This document shows, one piece after another, positions 15,301 to 30,300 of a DNA stretch of 64,000 nucleotides. Within the stretch, counting starts at the first letter, position 1. Each line of letters begins with the position of its first letter. The notes under the pieces were generated by a model that had not been told where the DNA came from, made no database searches, and worked only from the letters and a program-made list of their open reading frames with translations. This DNA is from Rhynochetos jubatus (taxonomy: Eukaryota; Chordata; Aves; Eurypygiformes; Rhynochetidae). The DNA lies in the NCBI GenBank assembly GCA_027574665.1, contig CM050648.1, positions 49,567,200-49,631,199 on the forward strand, written 5' to 3'. The position numbers and the translations under genes are program-made.

Positions 15301-18300
15301 AAAAGCTCCTTGAGCTACTTCATACATTTCAGTTAACATATTACTAAATATCACCAAGGCACCCATGCCTGCAAAGTATTCAGGGCAGGAACCACCAAGG
15401 TAGAGACTGGAATCCTTCGTGGCTGAGGCACAGCCCTAACGGGGCATCTAATTGTAATTAACATGAGCATCCCATCAGCAATTTCTGTTTCTGACACTAG
15501 GGTTTCCTGCCTTTTCTTTCAGATGCCAACCTAGCCTGGCTGCACGCACCGCAGGGGTCAGAACTGATAGGCCCTCGTGTCTCAGGCTGGACGTTCAGTC
15601 TGGTGGAATGGTGGTCAGTACGTCTCGCAAGAGACCAAGCTTACAGCTTGGCTTCAGATTCACCTTTTCAGCAAGAGCTTAACAGCCACGACTGTGACAA
15701 CCACAGCTGTTTAACTCATGACAGACTAGCTCCGTATGCTAAAAAGCCCTGCTAAGATCCAAAGTGGTATCCTCCTGACAAAATGGCAAGAGTCAAAGCA
15801 AAGAAGCTTGGTTACAGAGAAGCAGAGAAATTTATCTTACCAACTGTTTCACTTTAACCACCTGCTGAGCGCCTACTGACTGCGCCACGATGGAGTTTGG
15901 CTGTGAGATTTTAATAGTGACTGGGGTTCCAGTAACTGGTTTCAGAGGCTGGAGAGGGGTTGTTGCTGAAGATGATGCCGTAGAGACCAGCACAGGCTTT
16001 GCAGACTGGAGAGAGGATGTTGCTACTGCAGAGGTGAAGACTGGCTTGACAGTTTGGATAGCAGTCAGCCCTGATGTCGTTATCGTGGTGGTGAGGATTG
16101 AAGCTGCGGGCCGAAGAGATGCTGTCACCACCGCAGAGGCAGGAACAGGCTTCACAGTCTGCAGAGAAGCTGTCACCGACCCACTGACAAGCACTGGTTT
16201 TATAATTGGAGAGGCTGTGACTGTTACAGAGGCAGACACTGGTTTTGTGAGTGGAAGAGAAGTTGTCACTACAGCTGAGGTTGCCACTGCTATTGAAGGA
16301 ACTGGTGCTGTGGAGGTACAAGTGGAAAGAGCTTCTTGGGCTGGAGCTGGCTGCTGCATACACTGCTGGATAAAGCTCTGAGCATTGGGCATTAGCTGCC
16401 GTAAGGCAAGCATGCTTTTCTACAAGACAAAAAAAAAAGAAAACACTGGATGTCACATCAGCAAAGTCTTCCACAATGCTGATACATTAGCAACTGAATC
16501 CTCTTCCTCACCTTCCCATTCATTTTTTTCATGAGACAATAATTGCTTATCCCAAACAAGCTTTGCTAGAATTCAGGGACCATTAACTGATGATGGCACT
16601 GCTCAGTGAGACTGCAAGAATCACCAACACAGGCTGAGCAGAGGTCAACAGTCACCACGGATTCACTGCACGTAGCAAATTCCATCTATGGGGAAACTCA
16701 GTCGTAACGTTTTTCTTTTGGTTAGGTTTTTCAAGGTGGAATTTGTGTTTTAGAATAAGACCGTTTTAACTGCTTTACTACCTCAAAAACTTGTTTTACC
16801 AAAAAACCCTGCTATATTGCAACAGCTGTGTTTATTCCACAAAGCCTGTCTGACAGAGAACTAGAAATTGTTCAATGAAGTCAGAAAGAAGCATTGAAGG
16901 TAGGAGCACTTTTATACCAATACAGCTGTATCTACACTAGGGGGAGATACCACTTTAATAATGCCCGTATAGCTGCAGCCACACAACTTCAGCCAGAGTT
17001 CTCTGCAACAGGAGAACATAGTAAAGGTATCTGGCAGCATCTCATTTTTACTACAGCTATGTTTGAGAAGGTTAACAGGCAGAATAATCTTCAAGCCCTC
17101 TACAGATTTTTCTTCTTGGCTATGTACAATCTGTCATGACTCAGAACCAGGAGTAATCAGTTCTGCAGCTACCTGTATATTCTCACAAACCCTTTTTTCC
17201 CCCCTTGACAGTTTTTGAAGTTTGTAAGAGCCTCCAGCATAGTGCAAAATGCTGGAGACTCTGGAGCTCATGCAAAAGAGACATGTCTCACGTGATAATA
17301 CAGCAAGTGAACAAATTGTTTGCACATCTGGACCTTCTGCAGCACACCCATCTTTTCTTTTAAAAGGCTGCTCGGCTTTCCTCATGTTCTTGATGCAATT
17401 TATTTACCAAAAGCATCCAGCAGAGATTTGAAAAATCAAGCAGGCTTCACAGCCAAAGACACTAAACTTTTCCACCTATTGGAACACTCAAAACATGTGC
17501 AACAACATCAAAAACCTGCAGCTCAAAGAGGCAACTCCAGAGAGTCTTCCCTAAAATTCCACTTCACTAGTTAAATGTGAATTGGCAACAAGCTGTATCA
17601 CATTTCTGTCCAGACTCCCACAAACAAGGTCAGCACTGATCCTCACAGCACCTTAGAGAAGTGCTTCTGAAGTCAGCTTCCATTTGGCACTCCGTCCTCT
17701 CACAGCTGCTCAGGGTTACAGACCAGACCTAATTGGTGTGCATCAGCCGCACATGTTCATGGTATTTTGGAAATAAGCAATCAGGGTGCCTGATGTTTTA
17801 AAGGACGGGTAACAGATAACTTTGACCATGACAATGTCTAAAGTTTTCTGAAGTCACAGTATTTCTTTGTTACTGCAGTGGGGAGAGAGCACCTTGTCAA
17901 GGATTACGGGGTATGGATACTGCCCAAAACACAAATGCCTAGATGATACCGGTATCTGGCAGCATGCCCCAGGAGAAATGCAATGGCTCTGCTATGATGG
18001 GTCAGGGTCTGACCCATGCTGATGAACACAACTCCTGTGGAACTGCCTCAGGGTCTGTGCACCAAGTGTAGCAGCTCTCCACATGGTGGGATGGCTTTAC
18101 CAAGCTCAGGCTGAGTGCTTCTGTGAGTGCATGAGGACAGTGATGTGACCCAGCTAATAAACCTTCGGGCGACCCGAACGAGCAGTGGCAGTGCAGTCAC
18201 CCCTCGGCTCCTCTGCATGAGGTAGTCCAGGGCTACCAGGGCTCAGCAGCCCCATACAAGGTCTAGCTGTGCCAGATTTAGGCTGGGTCTGCACAGAGCT

Positions 18301-21300
18301 ACTGCAGCTCACCTGCACTGTATCAGCAACACAGCACAGCAGCACCTGAGCTGGCCCCACGCAGGCACAGCCAGCCCCCATCCAGCAGGGTTCATCAGTC
18401 AGGGCCCTGCAGAAAGCAGCAACGCTACTTCTGAAGCCAAACTTGTCCTGGCAGTTAGTAGAGCTCTGCTGAGACTCGGCACAGCTCGCTGGAAACCTCT
18501 GCCAGCCACACTGACCCTGTGCTCACAGACTGGTCCTTCTGCAGCCAGAGCTGCACTGGGCGCAGGAACACCCAAGCTCTGAGCTGTTTGTTTTTCTAGC
18601 TTTTGCATGGGCATTTATGAACCCTCCAGAGAATTAAACAGAGAATAAGGAAGTGACCAATATGAAAATTTTATATCAAGCCCTGCAGAGGCGACTGTAG
18701 TCTTCTAGACTCATGGCAAACTCGCTAGCGAATCATTTAAAGGCTGTCCCTGTAACAAAAATACTTGTTCCACATTATCACATGCATGGTTATATGTGCT
18801 GTCAAATAGTAAGGAAGAGGCCAAACTCCAGAAAAGCTGTCCCAGCTTTACCACTTAACTATTCTTTCTTGATTTTCCACCATGCCTAGAACAAGTGCCA
18901 AGGGCAAGTACAGATCTATGAAACCAAAGAATACTGTGTACATTGCAGTTAAGTAAATGTAACTAAGTTTTCCGTGTTCTCAGTGGGATTTAATGCTCGC
19001 TGTACAGCAAAGACATTAATTTGTATTTTGTTAATAGCATTCTACCATATGATTAAAAGTGCTCACAGACTCTTTAGGCTGGAAAAGACCTTTGAGATCA
19101 TCAAGTCCAACCATTAACCTGGCACTGACTGCTAATACCACCATTCAACCATGTCCCTTCAGCACCTGTCTCAAATACCCTCAGGGATGGTGGCTCAGCC
19201 ACCTCCCGGGGCAGTCTGTTCTGAAGCCTGATAACCCTTTCAGTGAAGAATTTTCTCCTAATATCCAATCCAAGTGTTGAGACTATTTTTTTAATTTACA
19301 TCATTACTTGCTTGAATGATGCAGAGTTGTCCTGGGTTACTTTTCCTAAACTGCAGCCATCCTGTCAGACCCTTTCTGGAGAAAGGGATGGGATTTTTTT
19401 CTGCCTCCAGTTAAACACAAACCAGCAGAGAGATGAATAGCTTTATGTAGATTCTTTGAGCCTAAATACCACATAAGCTGTGCACAGCCACTGCTGTCAG
19501 TCTGCTGTATCAGAACTCAGGAAAGCTACAGTTTTGACAAGAAAATAAGAGGTCATCTTAGTATAGCCGCTCCACTGTAGATGCATCAGCACCCAAAACA
19601 TTAGACTCCACTAACAACTAGGAGCTAATTACTCTCCAATTTAAGAACACAGTATAAATTATTCCTCTGAAATCCTCCCTCCAAAAAACATACTGTCTTT
19701 TCACGAGCAACAGTCACACAGGGCTAGGTAAAGCACCATTTCCTCAACCAACCTGAGCAAAGACCTATTTGAATGTTCTGCCTCTCTCCTTTCCTGGTGC
19801 ACTTCCCTCCCCTCATTAAATACTATATATCAACAATCAGACACTTACCTTGAGAAAAGGAACTAAATACGGTTGTGGAGATGACTTGAGCTCTATGTAT
19901 AGCTTTTTAGTAAATTCTTCTGGTTCAATTTTTGCTTCCTAAGAGGAAAGCATAATTACAATAGTAAGTTACAACTGTGAGTCTACCGTATTTTTTCTCC
20001 CCCCCATATGTATCAAAAAGTCATGGAAATCTACATTATCATGAACTGTTCCATTTCAGCACTCAAATGTTTTGGTTTCCTGCCGTATTTTTCAACAAAA
20101 GGGTTTAGGATAGAATGACATTGTAATTTAGATACAGCATTATTAGATTACTTTCTTCAAGTACAGGCAGTTAACACACTTAAGAATACTTGTCCAAACA
20201 CCCTTCCCCCTAAGCTGAACTGACAGAAACAAGTTTAGAGGTAGCACTGATCCTCTTGAGCACCTCATTGTTATGCAGTGGTATTTAAAACCCACTTTTT
20301 TTCCCTGTAAAGGTAGTTTATCTGCATAAAGATCAATTTAAAGAGACCAAAGACAACTCAGTAGTTTTTGTAAGACAATTGTAGTCTAATGCATAGGTAA
20401 CATAATAAAGCAGAACACTTAACATAGTCTTTCAAAAGCAGGAGAAACAACATCAGAATATCACTGCTGCACACCACCAAGGAAACAGTCCTCTGGTTGC
20501 AGAGTGCAAGATTGCTTCCTTAATGCTTTCTGCTCTGCCCCAACACCAACACCTGACGGAAAGGACGAGGGGCGCTAGGACTCACTCCCTACTCAGTGCC
20601 ACCACGAAGGGGCAAAGGTGGTGGGTAGCCCCAGACACTGCTACGCTTTCTCACCCTCCCAGGTGAGACCCTGTCCAGAGTCACCAAGGACATGACCTCC
20701 TCCCAAGGCGGCACAGACACAAGGACGAGGGACCCCACAGCCGACCTCTGTTTCTGCAGAGAAATTCCTCCTCTTGCCCATATTCTCCTTCAGAACAACT
20801 TTTCCAAGGAGCTACATGACCAGGGCAGGGGTTTTGAGGACTGTGTATTCACAGGCAAACAGAACAGCAGCTCCCCTAGTTACTCATTTAATCTGCTGCC
20901 TGTTAGGTTTCCCCGAGCCTGTGGAGGTCTCACCAATACAGACGCAGTGATTTGGTGCACTACATCTCACTGCATACAAGGCGCTTGACACCCACTTCAC
21001 GAGATGCTGCCTTAAGGACCATTTACTTCACAGCTGCTATTTACTGGTTTCCCTCATGCATATGAAACATTAATTTATTTCACATTTAAATCATGTACAC
21101 ACACTGAATGGCAGAAGAAGAGCCTTTTTTAAATACTACAAAAAGCAAACCAGTGCACAATTAAGAATGTATTAAAAGTTTGATAACAACTGTCCTTAAA
21201 AGTAAGTAAATCAAAGTACTGTAAGCACCAGAAGGAACAACTGTAGTGTTTTCCTACAGAAGCAAGGTGTATAATCCAGCAGGGACACAGAGGCAGAGGA

Positions 21301-24300
21301 ATCAAATTGTTGCAAGACTGCATCTTCAAACAATCTGTTCTCTGAAATTACACCTCTGTCTACCCCACGCTTTTCTAGACTGAGAAGTCCTTGGGTACCA
21401 CTAACAAAGCCATCCCCCTCCACCAGCCCACAGCCTTCTGCTACGGTGGAACAACAAAACAGCAGCAGCGGTCAAATGCCAAGACAAGAAGTGGCAGGAG
21501 AAATCGTTATCAAGAAAATCCAGCTGTGCTGGGGTACAGCACAGAGCAGCATATGGAAGCCACCTGCAAGCAGAGAGAGGTTGGCAGCTACCAACCAAAT
21601 AACCAAACTTGTTTTTTCCATCCCATTGTCTAAAGATGTAAATAATGCCATGCTTGTTCCACCGGAGTTTCACTATCAACCTGCCAGCTTCATCTTGGAG
21701 TAAAGCAGTAGTACGGACTTAGCACTGCACTACAACCTCCACAGTAATACCCTTGCCACTGAGGACTCAAAACTACACTAACATGAAAAAGAAGCAGCTC
21801 AAACTCAGCAGCTGTGTTAACACTATTGGCTCCTCCCGCTGTTGGTTACCTGTGTGCATAAAACTAAACAGGAATGTGAGGAGGGAAAAAAAATACAGCA
21901 TGTGGTCCAGTTGAAATAAGAGCTATAATGCAAGACTTAAAGAAGGTCAGATGAACAGAGCCACAAATTCAACTCTTCAGCTGTTAAATAAAAAGACAAG
22001 GAACAAGCCTATGAAGTCAATTGTCAAAAATGATACACAAATGATGCAGACTTTGTCTATAAGAAAGTCTCACCAGTAGATTTTGCACCAGATTCTTCAC
22101 ATTCTGCCCCATCTCAGGGGCTTGAGGTCCACTAGATGCCAGTTTGATTAGTGTAGCAAGAAAATTCTTGCATTTCTTCACATTCTCTAGCATCTCCTAG
22201 TGTGGAAATAAAGAGAAGGCTGTTAGATGCTGCACTGGCTCGCCAACCTCTGATGAACATAGAGAATGTTAATTTTTAATTAAAAACTTTTTTTTTTTCT
22301 CCTTACTGTAGAAGCGCTGGTCTGTGCTACTGTTGTGCCCTCTGCTTTCACAGAGACTGCCTTTTGGGAGACAGGTTGTGCAGGTGGTCCTGTAACTGGA
22401 AGTTTTACAGGTGTTCCAGTACTCGAAGGCTTTACAGCAGTAACTGTAGTAACACTAGCTGTTGCAGCTGCTGGCTGAAAAGAAAAATTAGCACTTTTTA
22501 ACCAAAAGACTAACATGACAAACATACTTTATTCTGCTAGTGCACAAGGTAGCACCCTTCCTTCCACACTACTATTTAAAACAAAAAGTATTTTAATATT
22601 TGTTTTTTAAAGCTTGGATTCATTAGCTTTGAGATGCTCTATTTAATACAGTAAGTGACAGAACCCCACAGCCATAATTATTTTTAAATCAAGGGCAGGG
22701 GAAAGAAACAACAAAGGCTCACCCAGACTGAAGCACTGCCTACAAGTTCAACTGAAGAGAGGAAGGTAAAGTTGTCTTGAAGAAACCAATATATTAACTT
22801 TGCCAGGCACCTATCATCCAAGACTAATGAATTTTGGGCAACACTAAGCCAGGCAATATTCTGCTGAAGATAAATACCACCCAAGTAATTATTTATCTTC
22901 CTTTCTTTCCCTGCAGCTCCTCTTCCAATCACAATGTCCCTTACTCTTCCTTTCACACATGTAGTAGGCAAAAGACATTGCGTTCACTGCAGAAGGATGC
23001 ATGCGCCAGCAGAAGCAGCCAGCTGAGTAAATGCACCTAACAAGCTCTTCCTGCCTTATCCTTGTAGGCAGAAATTTGGATCTCCCTCTCCTCTGCCCAG
23101 ACACAATCCCTCACAAAATCCAGTTATTTTGAGACCTCTCAAAAAAATCTCATTAGAATTTACCCACAGATTCAGAAGCTCCAGCAACACGAGAGTAATG
23201 AAAGTTTAGGAAAAAATAAGAACACAGTTGCCTCTCTCCTTTGCACATCAGGCTAAATAATAGTTTCCAGAGGAACACCTACTAAACAGAAGTATTTCTA
23301 CTTCAGATTAAAGGGAAAAAAAAAAATCAAACCCCAAAAAAACCATACTCAAAAAACCCAACATTGTTCTTCTGATACAGCAGAGTACAATATGAGTAAA
23401 AGACTTTGCCTCTAAAAAACCCACTACTTTCAATTTTTCAACTTGAAAGCTAAAAAGCCAGATTGAACCTGCAGGTTACGGAAGAGTTGCAGGTTAGCAT
23501 GTGAAACCTGAAGTTGGGTGTCATTTTTCCTCCAAATCTCTCAAGAGGAAGTCTGGTTTTGTAGGGCAAATTCTAGGCTCAGATCTGTGCAACACAACTG
23601 CTTTCACCGAGTCTTAACACACTGAAACACCGGGTTATTCCAGCAATCATAAATACTTGCTAATTGCGTTAACAGTAAGACAAGTAGCACAAGAGCCCAA
23701 CTTACCCTACCACGGATAAAACAAAAACATCGCAGTTGGACAGATACCATGCTGAATATCAAAGAGTCTTTAAGTCTTTCAGGATGTGGAAAACTAGCGA
23801 GCAAACATTTAAAGCTAAAGCAAAACCACTCACACTTTTGTTGCTTATTTATATACATTATTTTTTTCCTGAGTGGGTCCTCCTCCCCCTCCACCTCCCA
23901 AGGCTGCTGCCAGCTTGACATGAAAGAAGCAGGCAGCTACCAGAAAGCTTTCCAGCTCCGGCTCCCACTGTTGGTAACACTTTAATAGCTCTCTGCAGGA
24001 TCTTTGCCACCACCACTGCCTCTTCCAAGGATGAGGCTCAGCAGCTCTAAGACCACAGGGAGACAAACTGGGCACGAGAATCCCACAAACAGATGGACGG
24101 GAGGAAGACGGAAGGGGACAGAGTACAGATCTGTCAAGCTGCAATGCCCTGGGCTTTTAAAAGCTGAAAACGTGAGGTTCGTGGGAGCTGATCTCTTGCA
24201 GATTCCAGCGTGTTTACACATGAAGACCAGAACAGCATTTTATCAGCTGAGGGAGGGAACAACAGGGAAGTCTGCTGGACCCTTTTCCCAGGAAGATGAA

Positions 24301-27300
24301 TATATGGGAATTAACTTCTGTCATCTGCCCTCAACCTTTTTCACTACTGACAATTCTCATTCTCACTTCAAGCAACAGAGAAACAGTCACCACAAAAAAA
24401 TGGCATTAATCCTGCATATTTTGAAGGCATTTCAAGAAAGGAAGTGATCTGCATCTAAATGAAAGTGCCCCAGCATGATGCTAATTAGATACTTTGCAGC
24501 TTTGTTACCCCATCTGGGTAAAAAGTAAAAACCTTGAACGAGTATTTTTCTCTAACCTCAGAGCTTAAGCATTCAGGAATGACAACAAATGGAAATATTT
24601 TTGTGGATGAGGAGAATAATCCTGGAGCCAGTAACTAGAGTTTTGCAGATAGTGGTGTTCCAAGTTGTACTTAGCACAGAATAAGAGATACACAATCCAG
24701 CCAAGGATTATTTCCTTTCCACCATCTCCCACTTTTTGTGATGACATCACACTTCCATGCCAACACTTCTCTCCTGTAACCTCAAAAACTGTCAAGGCTA
24801 ACATCAGCAGGTTCTTCTAGGACTGATGAATGAGTCCCTGCCAAGGAAATCAGACCCAAGGACTCTTTCCCTCTTTCCCCAGACAGCTACTGTAACGTTA
24901 TGCACGGACCCCCTTGTCAGCACTTTGCTCTTGTCTGCCCTGGCGTGAAGTGAAGCAGCCCTGCAATGGCAGGATGTATCCACGTTGCACCTATTTACTC
25001 TTTACATGCGAGGAGCTTGTACAGAGGGCTTTGCACTCCTCTGCAAAACAGAGGGGCTCCAAGGAAGTCACTCCAAACAGAAGGGGACTTAATTTTCCTA
25101 GTGTCATCGTTCCTGCTGTTCAAATCCAGCCCTGCGCTCATCAGAAGTGTTCAGGTTTCTACAATGGAAAAAAATACAGCTTACAGAAAATAATCCGTCT
25201 ACGTCTTTCAGAATCTCAGAACACACGCTAAATTGATCACAACAAAACTGAACTAAGAAAGTACAGAAGAACCAAGTCAAAGGCAGATGTAAGTTTAAAA
25301 AGGAACAGCTAATAGCATGATGAATCTCAATGTTTATCCACACGACAATATGAGAATGCAGGCAGCTTCATCCATCAGACAGAAGAAATCTTTACCTTTG
25401 CCGCTTCTCCCCAGTGCAAGAGTAATATAGTAGATGAGTATTGCTTTTATAACCTAAAGATCACTCTGCAGATATCCCAATCACATGGTGTGCAAGCTAG
25501 TATTCCAAAATAAAAGTGGGTAAGGAATACCTGTTACTGTTCTTAGACACAAAGCCTACGTAGTTTTCATTCTAAGCAAGTAAGAACTGTATTCAGAGAG
25601 AGGCCTCTGAGTTTTCCCCCTAACCCCCAACATTATCCATCTGTATTGAGAAGGAAGAGAGAAAAAAAAATCAGAGCTGTGAGGAGTTTTCAGCTGCTGA
25701 TACAGAAGAACAGCAGGTGGACGGATTTGTAAGTCAGACTGTTAGTTACCGCTGTCAGCGAACACATCCCCCGATCCTTCAAACACCCTCAAGGTCAAGA
25801 ACGTACATCCAGAATGGTTTTTTGAATGACTGATCCTGCTCATTCACTGAGTGCTTGGTCAATCATTACAGCACAGTCTTCTTCAACCTCTTGTTCACAA
25901 AGTATATACAAGCCAGACTTCTTCCCAATTTCTCCTCCAGGTTATGAGAGCAAAATACTTCAGCTGTAGAAAGACAGTTTTCATCACATGTGCTTATCCA
26001 GAACTCCAGACCCCAAGAACAGAGGAAGAACTGCATCTATGAGAAGTCTCATGCTCTACAGGTAGCAAGAACCTCTTCAGAAGAGTCCTACAACATTCTT
26101 CTCTGGAAGAAGAGAAGTAAGACCTAGAAAATAAGAAAAAACACTACCTAAAAAATAATGAGGCATTTCCAACCACTATCTATGTACAGTTAGATCTGTT
26201 GAACTTGTCTATTAAATTCAATTAGAGAACAAATGTCTTCAGCTATGACCTTTCTTCAGATTTTAATGAGAGGGAAGAAAAATGCAGACCTGAAAAACAG
26301 CTTGACTAGTACAGACAGCTCATTTTCCCCTCAACAACATCCCAGGTATACTTTTTCCCCCACTAAAGAAATCAGGGAACCCAAACAGGAAAGAGCATTA
26401 GGAAATCTCCATCTTCCAGAAAAGCTTCAGCTAGAGCCCGAAGGAGCTGTGTCACAGGGTATGAAAGCACTCGAAATGGCTCTCTGAACTATTTATTTGA
26501 TCTGTTGTTCATGTGCTTTTCTACTGTAGTGAGAGAAGATGAGCTGACACACACTGGCAGAAGCATAATTAAATTATGCATTTTAAAAATGCCATGAAAG
26601 AATTTATCACAAGGACAAGTTATCAGCTCAGTGAAAACCACCTCAGACTTACAAATAACAAGAATGCATCCATATTTTCTTCAGTTCTCTGTTATTTATT
26701 CTTATTCCACTGTGCTATAAACCTTGCCACCTACCTGTATTACAGTAGGTGGCTGAACAGTAGAAGCCACAACATTTGTTGTTTGAGATAATGGTTTCAC
26801 AGGAGTAGCTGCTACGTTCTTCAGTAACTGGGTGCCAGAGTTCTTAAAAAAAAAAAAAAATTAAACGTGCAGAGATCAGTTGTCAGACAACTCAGTGACA
26901 AAGCAGAGACTGAACTTAGTACTTGCTCTTGTCCAATATAAACCAAGACACCCCACTCTTACAGCAACAATACAGGCATCATTCACATAGTGCATGTAGT
27001 TTAAACATTGTTCAAAGCTACAAGTTTAATATTCAAGATGCAGAGACATTTAGACACAATGCCTAATCAGAACAAAACAGTTAAAGGATGAGCATGTTGG
27101 AGAGATCTATGCAGGTGGTCACTTTTTCTTATATCCGTTCTTCTTCTTGCATGATGACTACATTACAAGAGACAGAAGAAAAAGCCAGCAGAGCTCAGGG
27201 AAGAAGGTATATCCAAAGGACATGGGAAAGGTCTTCAGCTTCACTCAGCTTCAGAGAAGTATCCCACTAGAGGATTGCAAGGTTGTGGTTACAAGCAGTA

Positions 27301-30300
27301 AATATTTACATAGGTTTTTTAGTTTGTTTTTTTTTTTTTCTTAAAACCCTTTACATCACCTTTAGATAGGAATTGCATAATTTGAACCATACCATATGTA
27401 ACAGCTAGCAGTTTTTTCAAACTGAGAAAGCAAAGCACAGTGATGTTTATGTGCAAAACCAAACACCATCATGCTGTTCAGAAAGCATTCAAATGCTTAT
27501 TTAACCCTCTGTAACACATTTACAAACCCTGTTATAACTACACAAGATACAGCTCCGTCAAATTAAAGCTACGAGAAGTTACCTGTACAGCACATATTCT
27601 GATTGCAGGTGTGCTGGTCGGTACAGATGGCCTCAGGCCTGTGTTATTTTGTGGCTGACTCTGAGCTCGTGCTATTGCTTGTTGAGATACTAGCATTAGT
27701 TGGCCATTACTGCTTCTGATGAGAACAGTTCCTGTTGGAGAAAAACATCCAGACTGTTAGAAACTAAGCGATGTTGTGGCTTTCCTACGCTCCCATGGAA
27801 GAAATAACTAGACCGCACTGATAAGATAATGTAATATTTAGTTTCTTACTCCGAGGAATAGCTGCCAAGAAATGCAAGAGATAAAATGCAGAGTAAAGAT
27901 GATGTACCTTGTGACAGAAAACAGTTCCTAAAGTCAAGAGGAAAGAAAAAAGGTAACTAGGCAGCCACATCAAAACACTATGTGTATACAAGATGCAAAT
28001 TGCAAAGCAGTTCACATTTCAGTCAAAAAATGGCATTAAAGAGACACACACACTGCACACACACACACACTCTGGGATTACTTAACAGTAACTTTAAGCA
28101 GTTCTTCCACCTGCAAAATTCATCACCACTATCACACTTGACTGCCTCTCTACTTTTCCCTTTCTGAATGCTTAGGCACATACTTGCAGGCAAAGATACG
28201 GTTTACAAAAACCCGCAACGGGAACTGAAGCCCCCTTAATACCCGCTTGCCTGCCTATGGCAAGCCCATCCCTTTGGTCAGAGGATGATGGTCTCCAATG
28301 AAAACCAAGGTCACTCAGATATTTGAAGCTGTCTCTCTGTCCAAAAGCATTAAAATGCATGGTTTTAGTCAAAGCAGCTTATGGCCAAACAGGGAGTTTC
28401 CAATGAGGGAAAAAAAGGAAGGGAAAAGAAAGGAAAAAAAAAAAAGAGGGGGGGGAGGGACTCTTCTGCCTTTGTCTCCTTGCTTTCTGTTTTCTTTTCA
28501 AGCCTACAGCAGTATCAGCCCACCTCGATTCAACTCCTACCACCTCTCTCCTACCCCATCAGCTATAACGACAAACAATTAAGCAGTTAACAAACAATGA
28601 GTATTTTTATTACAGCTTTCAAATGAAAATCACCCTAAGGGGAAATCGGTCAGATGTCACACCACAGTCCCATCTTCCCTGCATTTGGAAACCATTCCAA
28701 TGCCTCTGTGTCCTTCTCCCTGGCCCCCTAAGGGCTAGAATCTGGCAAATCCAGACTTTTCATCAGGGTCAAATGCAAAATGCCAGCTGGGTCCCAACGG
28801 CTTCAGATTCCTACCTCTGCTGGTGCCTCTCCCCCTTTACCTTCACCAGAGCTGCTGCAGAGTCCACCACTAAACCCACTGTCCTCAAGCCCCTCCGCTA
28901 AAAAAGGCCTGTCATGCAGAAGAGAGAGGGAAGGTACAGAAGATGCCAGATATGTAAATAAGAGTACCTCTACATTTTTGGAGGGCTGCATTAAACTTTC
29001 TTGCAAGTTATTCAACATCTGAAGAACCCCAGATCTTTGCACACTTATAACCTTTCCTGGTGTAAAACAAGCCTACATCAATGGAACAGTCTTTTGACAA
29101 CCTGGCTGGAAGCTGACAAAATACTGCTGTACAAAACACCCTAAACCACTGCTTCTGTCTGAGTTTAAATGAATACAACCGGAAAAGTCACAAACTCCAT
29201 GAGTCAGATTTTTTTATTATTTAAAAAAAGATCAAGCTATAACCACATGCTTAGAAACAGCTTTTCCTCCTCCACATCTAAAAGCGTAAAAGGATATTGC
29301 AAAACAACACAAAGCTTGGTATAAAATTCTGTAACATCAACATATTGCCACTTACACAGCGCACACAAACGGAGACTGCAATAGCAGCATCTAGAGTGAT
29401 TCCATTCTTGCCCAAGCAGCCTTTACTAGCTTGGGGCAGATGCACGAGAGCTGCATATACAGAAAAACACTGTCACTCCATCTGACAACTCAGCTTTCTC
29501 CTCCTCCACTAAATTCTTGACTATTACTATATTTAGGTACAGATGGATTTTTTAATTTAATCAATTAATACCCAGAATCATAGAAAACATACCAGATTTC
29601 TAATTTTCTTTTGATGCCATCTTATTTAGACGGTGATTCATGGCATACAATTTATCATCAGAAAGAGCTTTTTTCCTGGTTCACATCACGTGCTTATGCA
29701 GACTCTAGGGGAAGACAGAAAGCTGACCATACCACACGCTGATAGCAATAGCATTTTGCCCTGCTCTAGGTATACTCAGGATGGCTGAAGTGTTACGACT
29801 GGAGGGTTTTAGGCCTTTCTTTTCTAAGCTTGCTTAAAAATGTCATTGTTAGCTCTACTCTTTGAGAAGGCACACATAAATTTATCATTTAATTCCTTTA
29901 GAGATTTGAAATGCATTAAGTGTTTTGTTTTAATGTATTTGGATGTTTTGTCACTACTCACTACATTTGTTTTTTAAGACAAACTGTCAGGCACAACTTC
30001 CACTTCTCTGAATAATACTGCATACCAGAAACAGCATTGCTACCAGCCAACTCAATCATAGGGTTGGGTTGGTTTTGGTGGTGGTTTTTTGGGTCAGGTA
30101 TTTTGTTTTGGGGTTTTTTTTTTTGCTCTACAGTTCTGAGGTTTCAGTTTGCATTTGCCAGAGATGGAGACCCCACCTGAAGAGTATCCCATCCTCCAGT
30201 CACTTGAATGGGGAGTTTCCAGCAGACTCCACTTGACAAGAAATTAACTCGGAGCGACCAGAGCGAGCTAGCAAGCTTACTCAAACGCATTACAGTTCGT

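Larger units (their letters stand above)
16420..19848 (-). other. TAF4B: TAF4B intron 6
   Basis: About 3.4 kb. It contains a CR1 fragment (19062-19274), a 9-bp-arm palindrome (17997-18017) and a GC-richer patch (about 18150-18620) in which nothing was recognised. Confidence 0.75.

Noticed and set aside
15890-16381. Plus-strand ORF of 163 codons
   Set aside because: It lies wholly antisense to TAF4B exon 7, whose homology and splice sites are clear.
15911-16474. Second minus-strand ORF of 187 codons over TAF4B exon 7
   Set aside because: Out-of-frame shadow of exon 7. The phase 0 frame from exon 6 selects the other reading.
18154-18614. GC-richer patch with Ser/Cys-rich ORFs in intron 6
   Set aside because: No LTR ends, terminal repeats, duplications or protein family could be identified.
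29574-29592. AGAATCATAGAAAAC resembling a CR1 terminal repeat
   Set aside because: Too short, with no adjoining CR1 body sequence.
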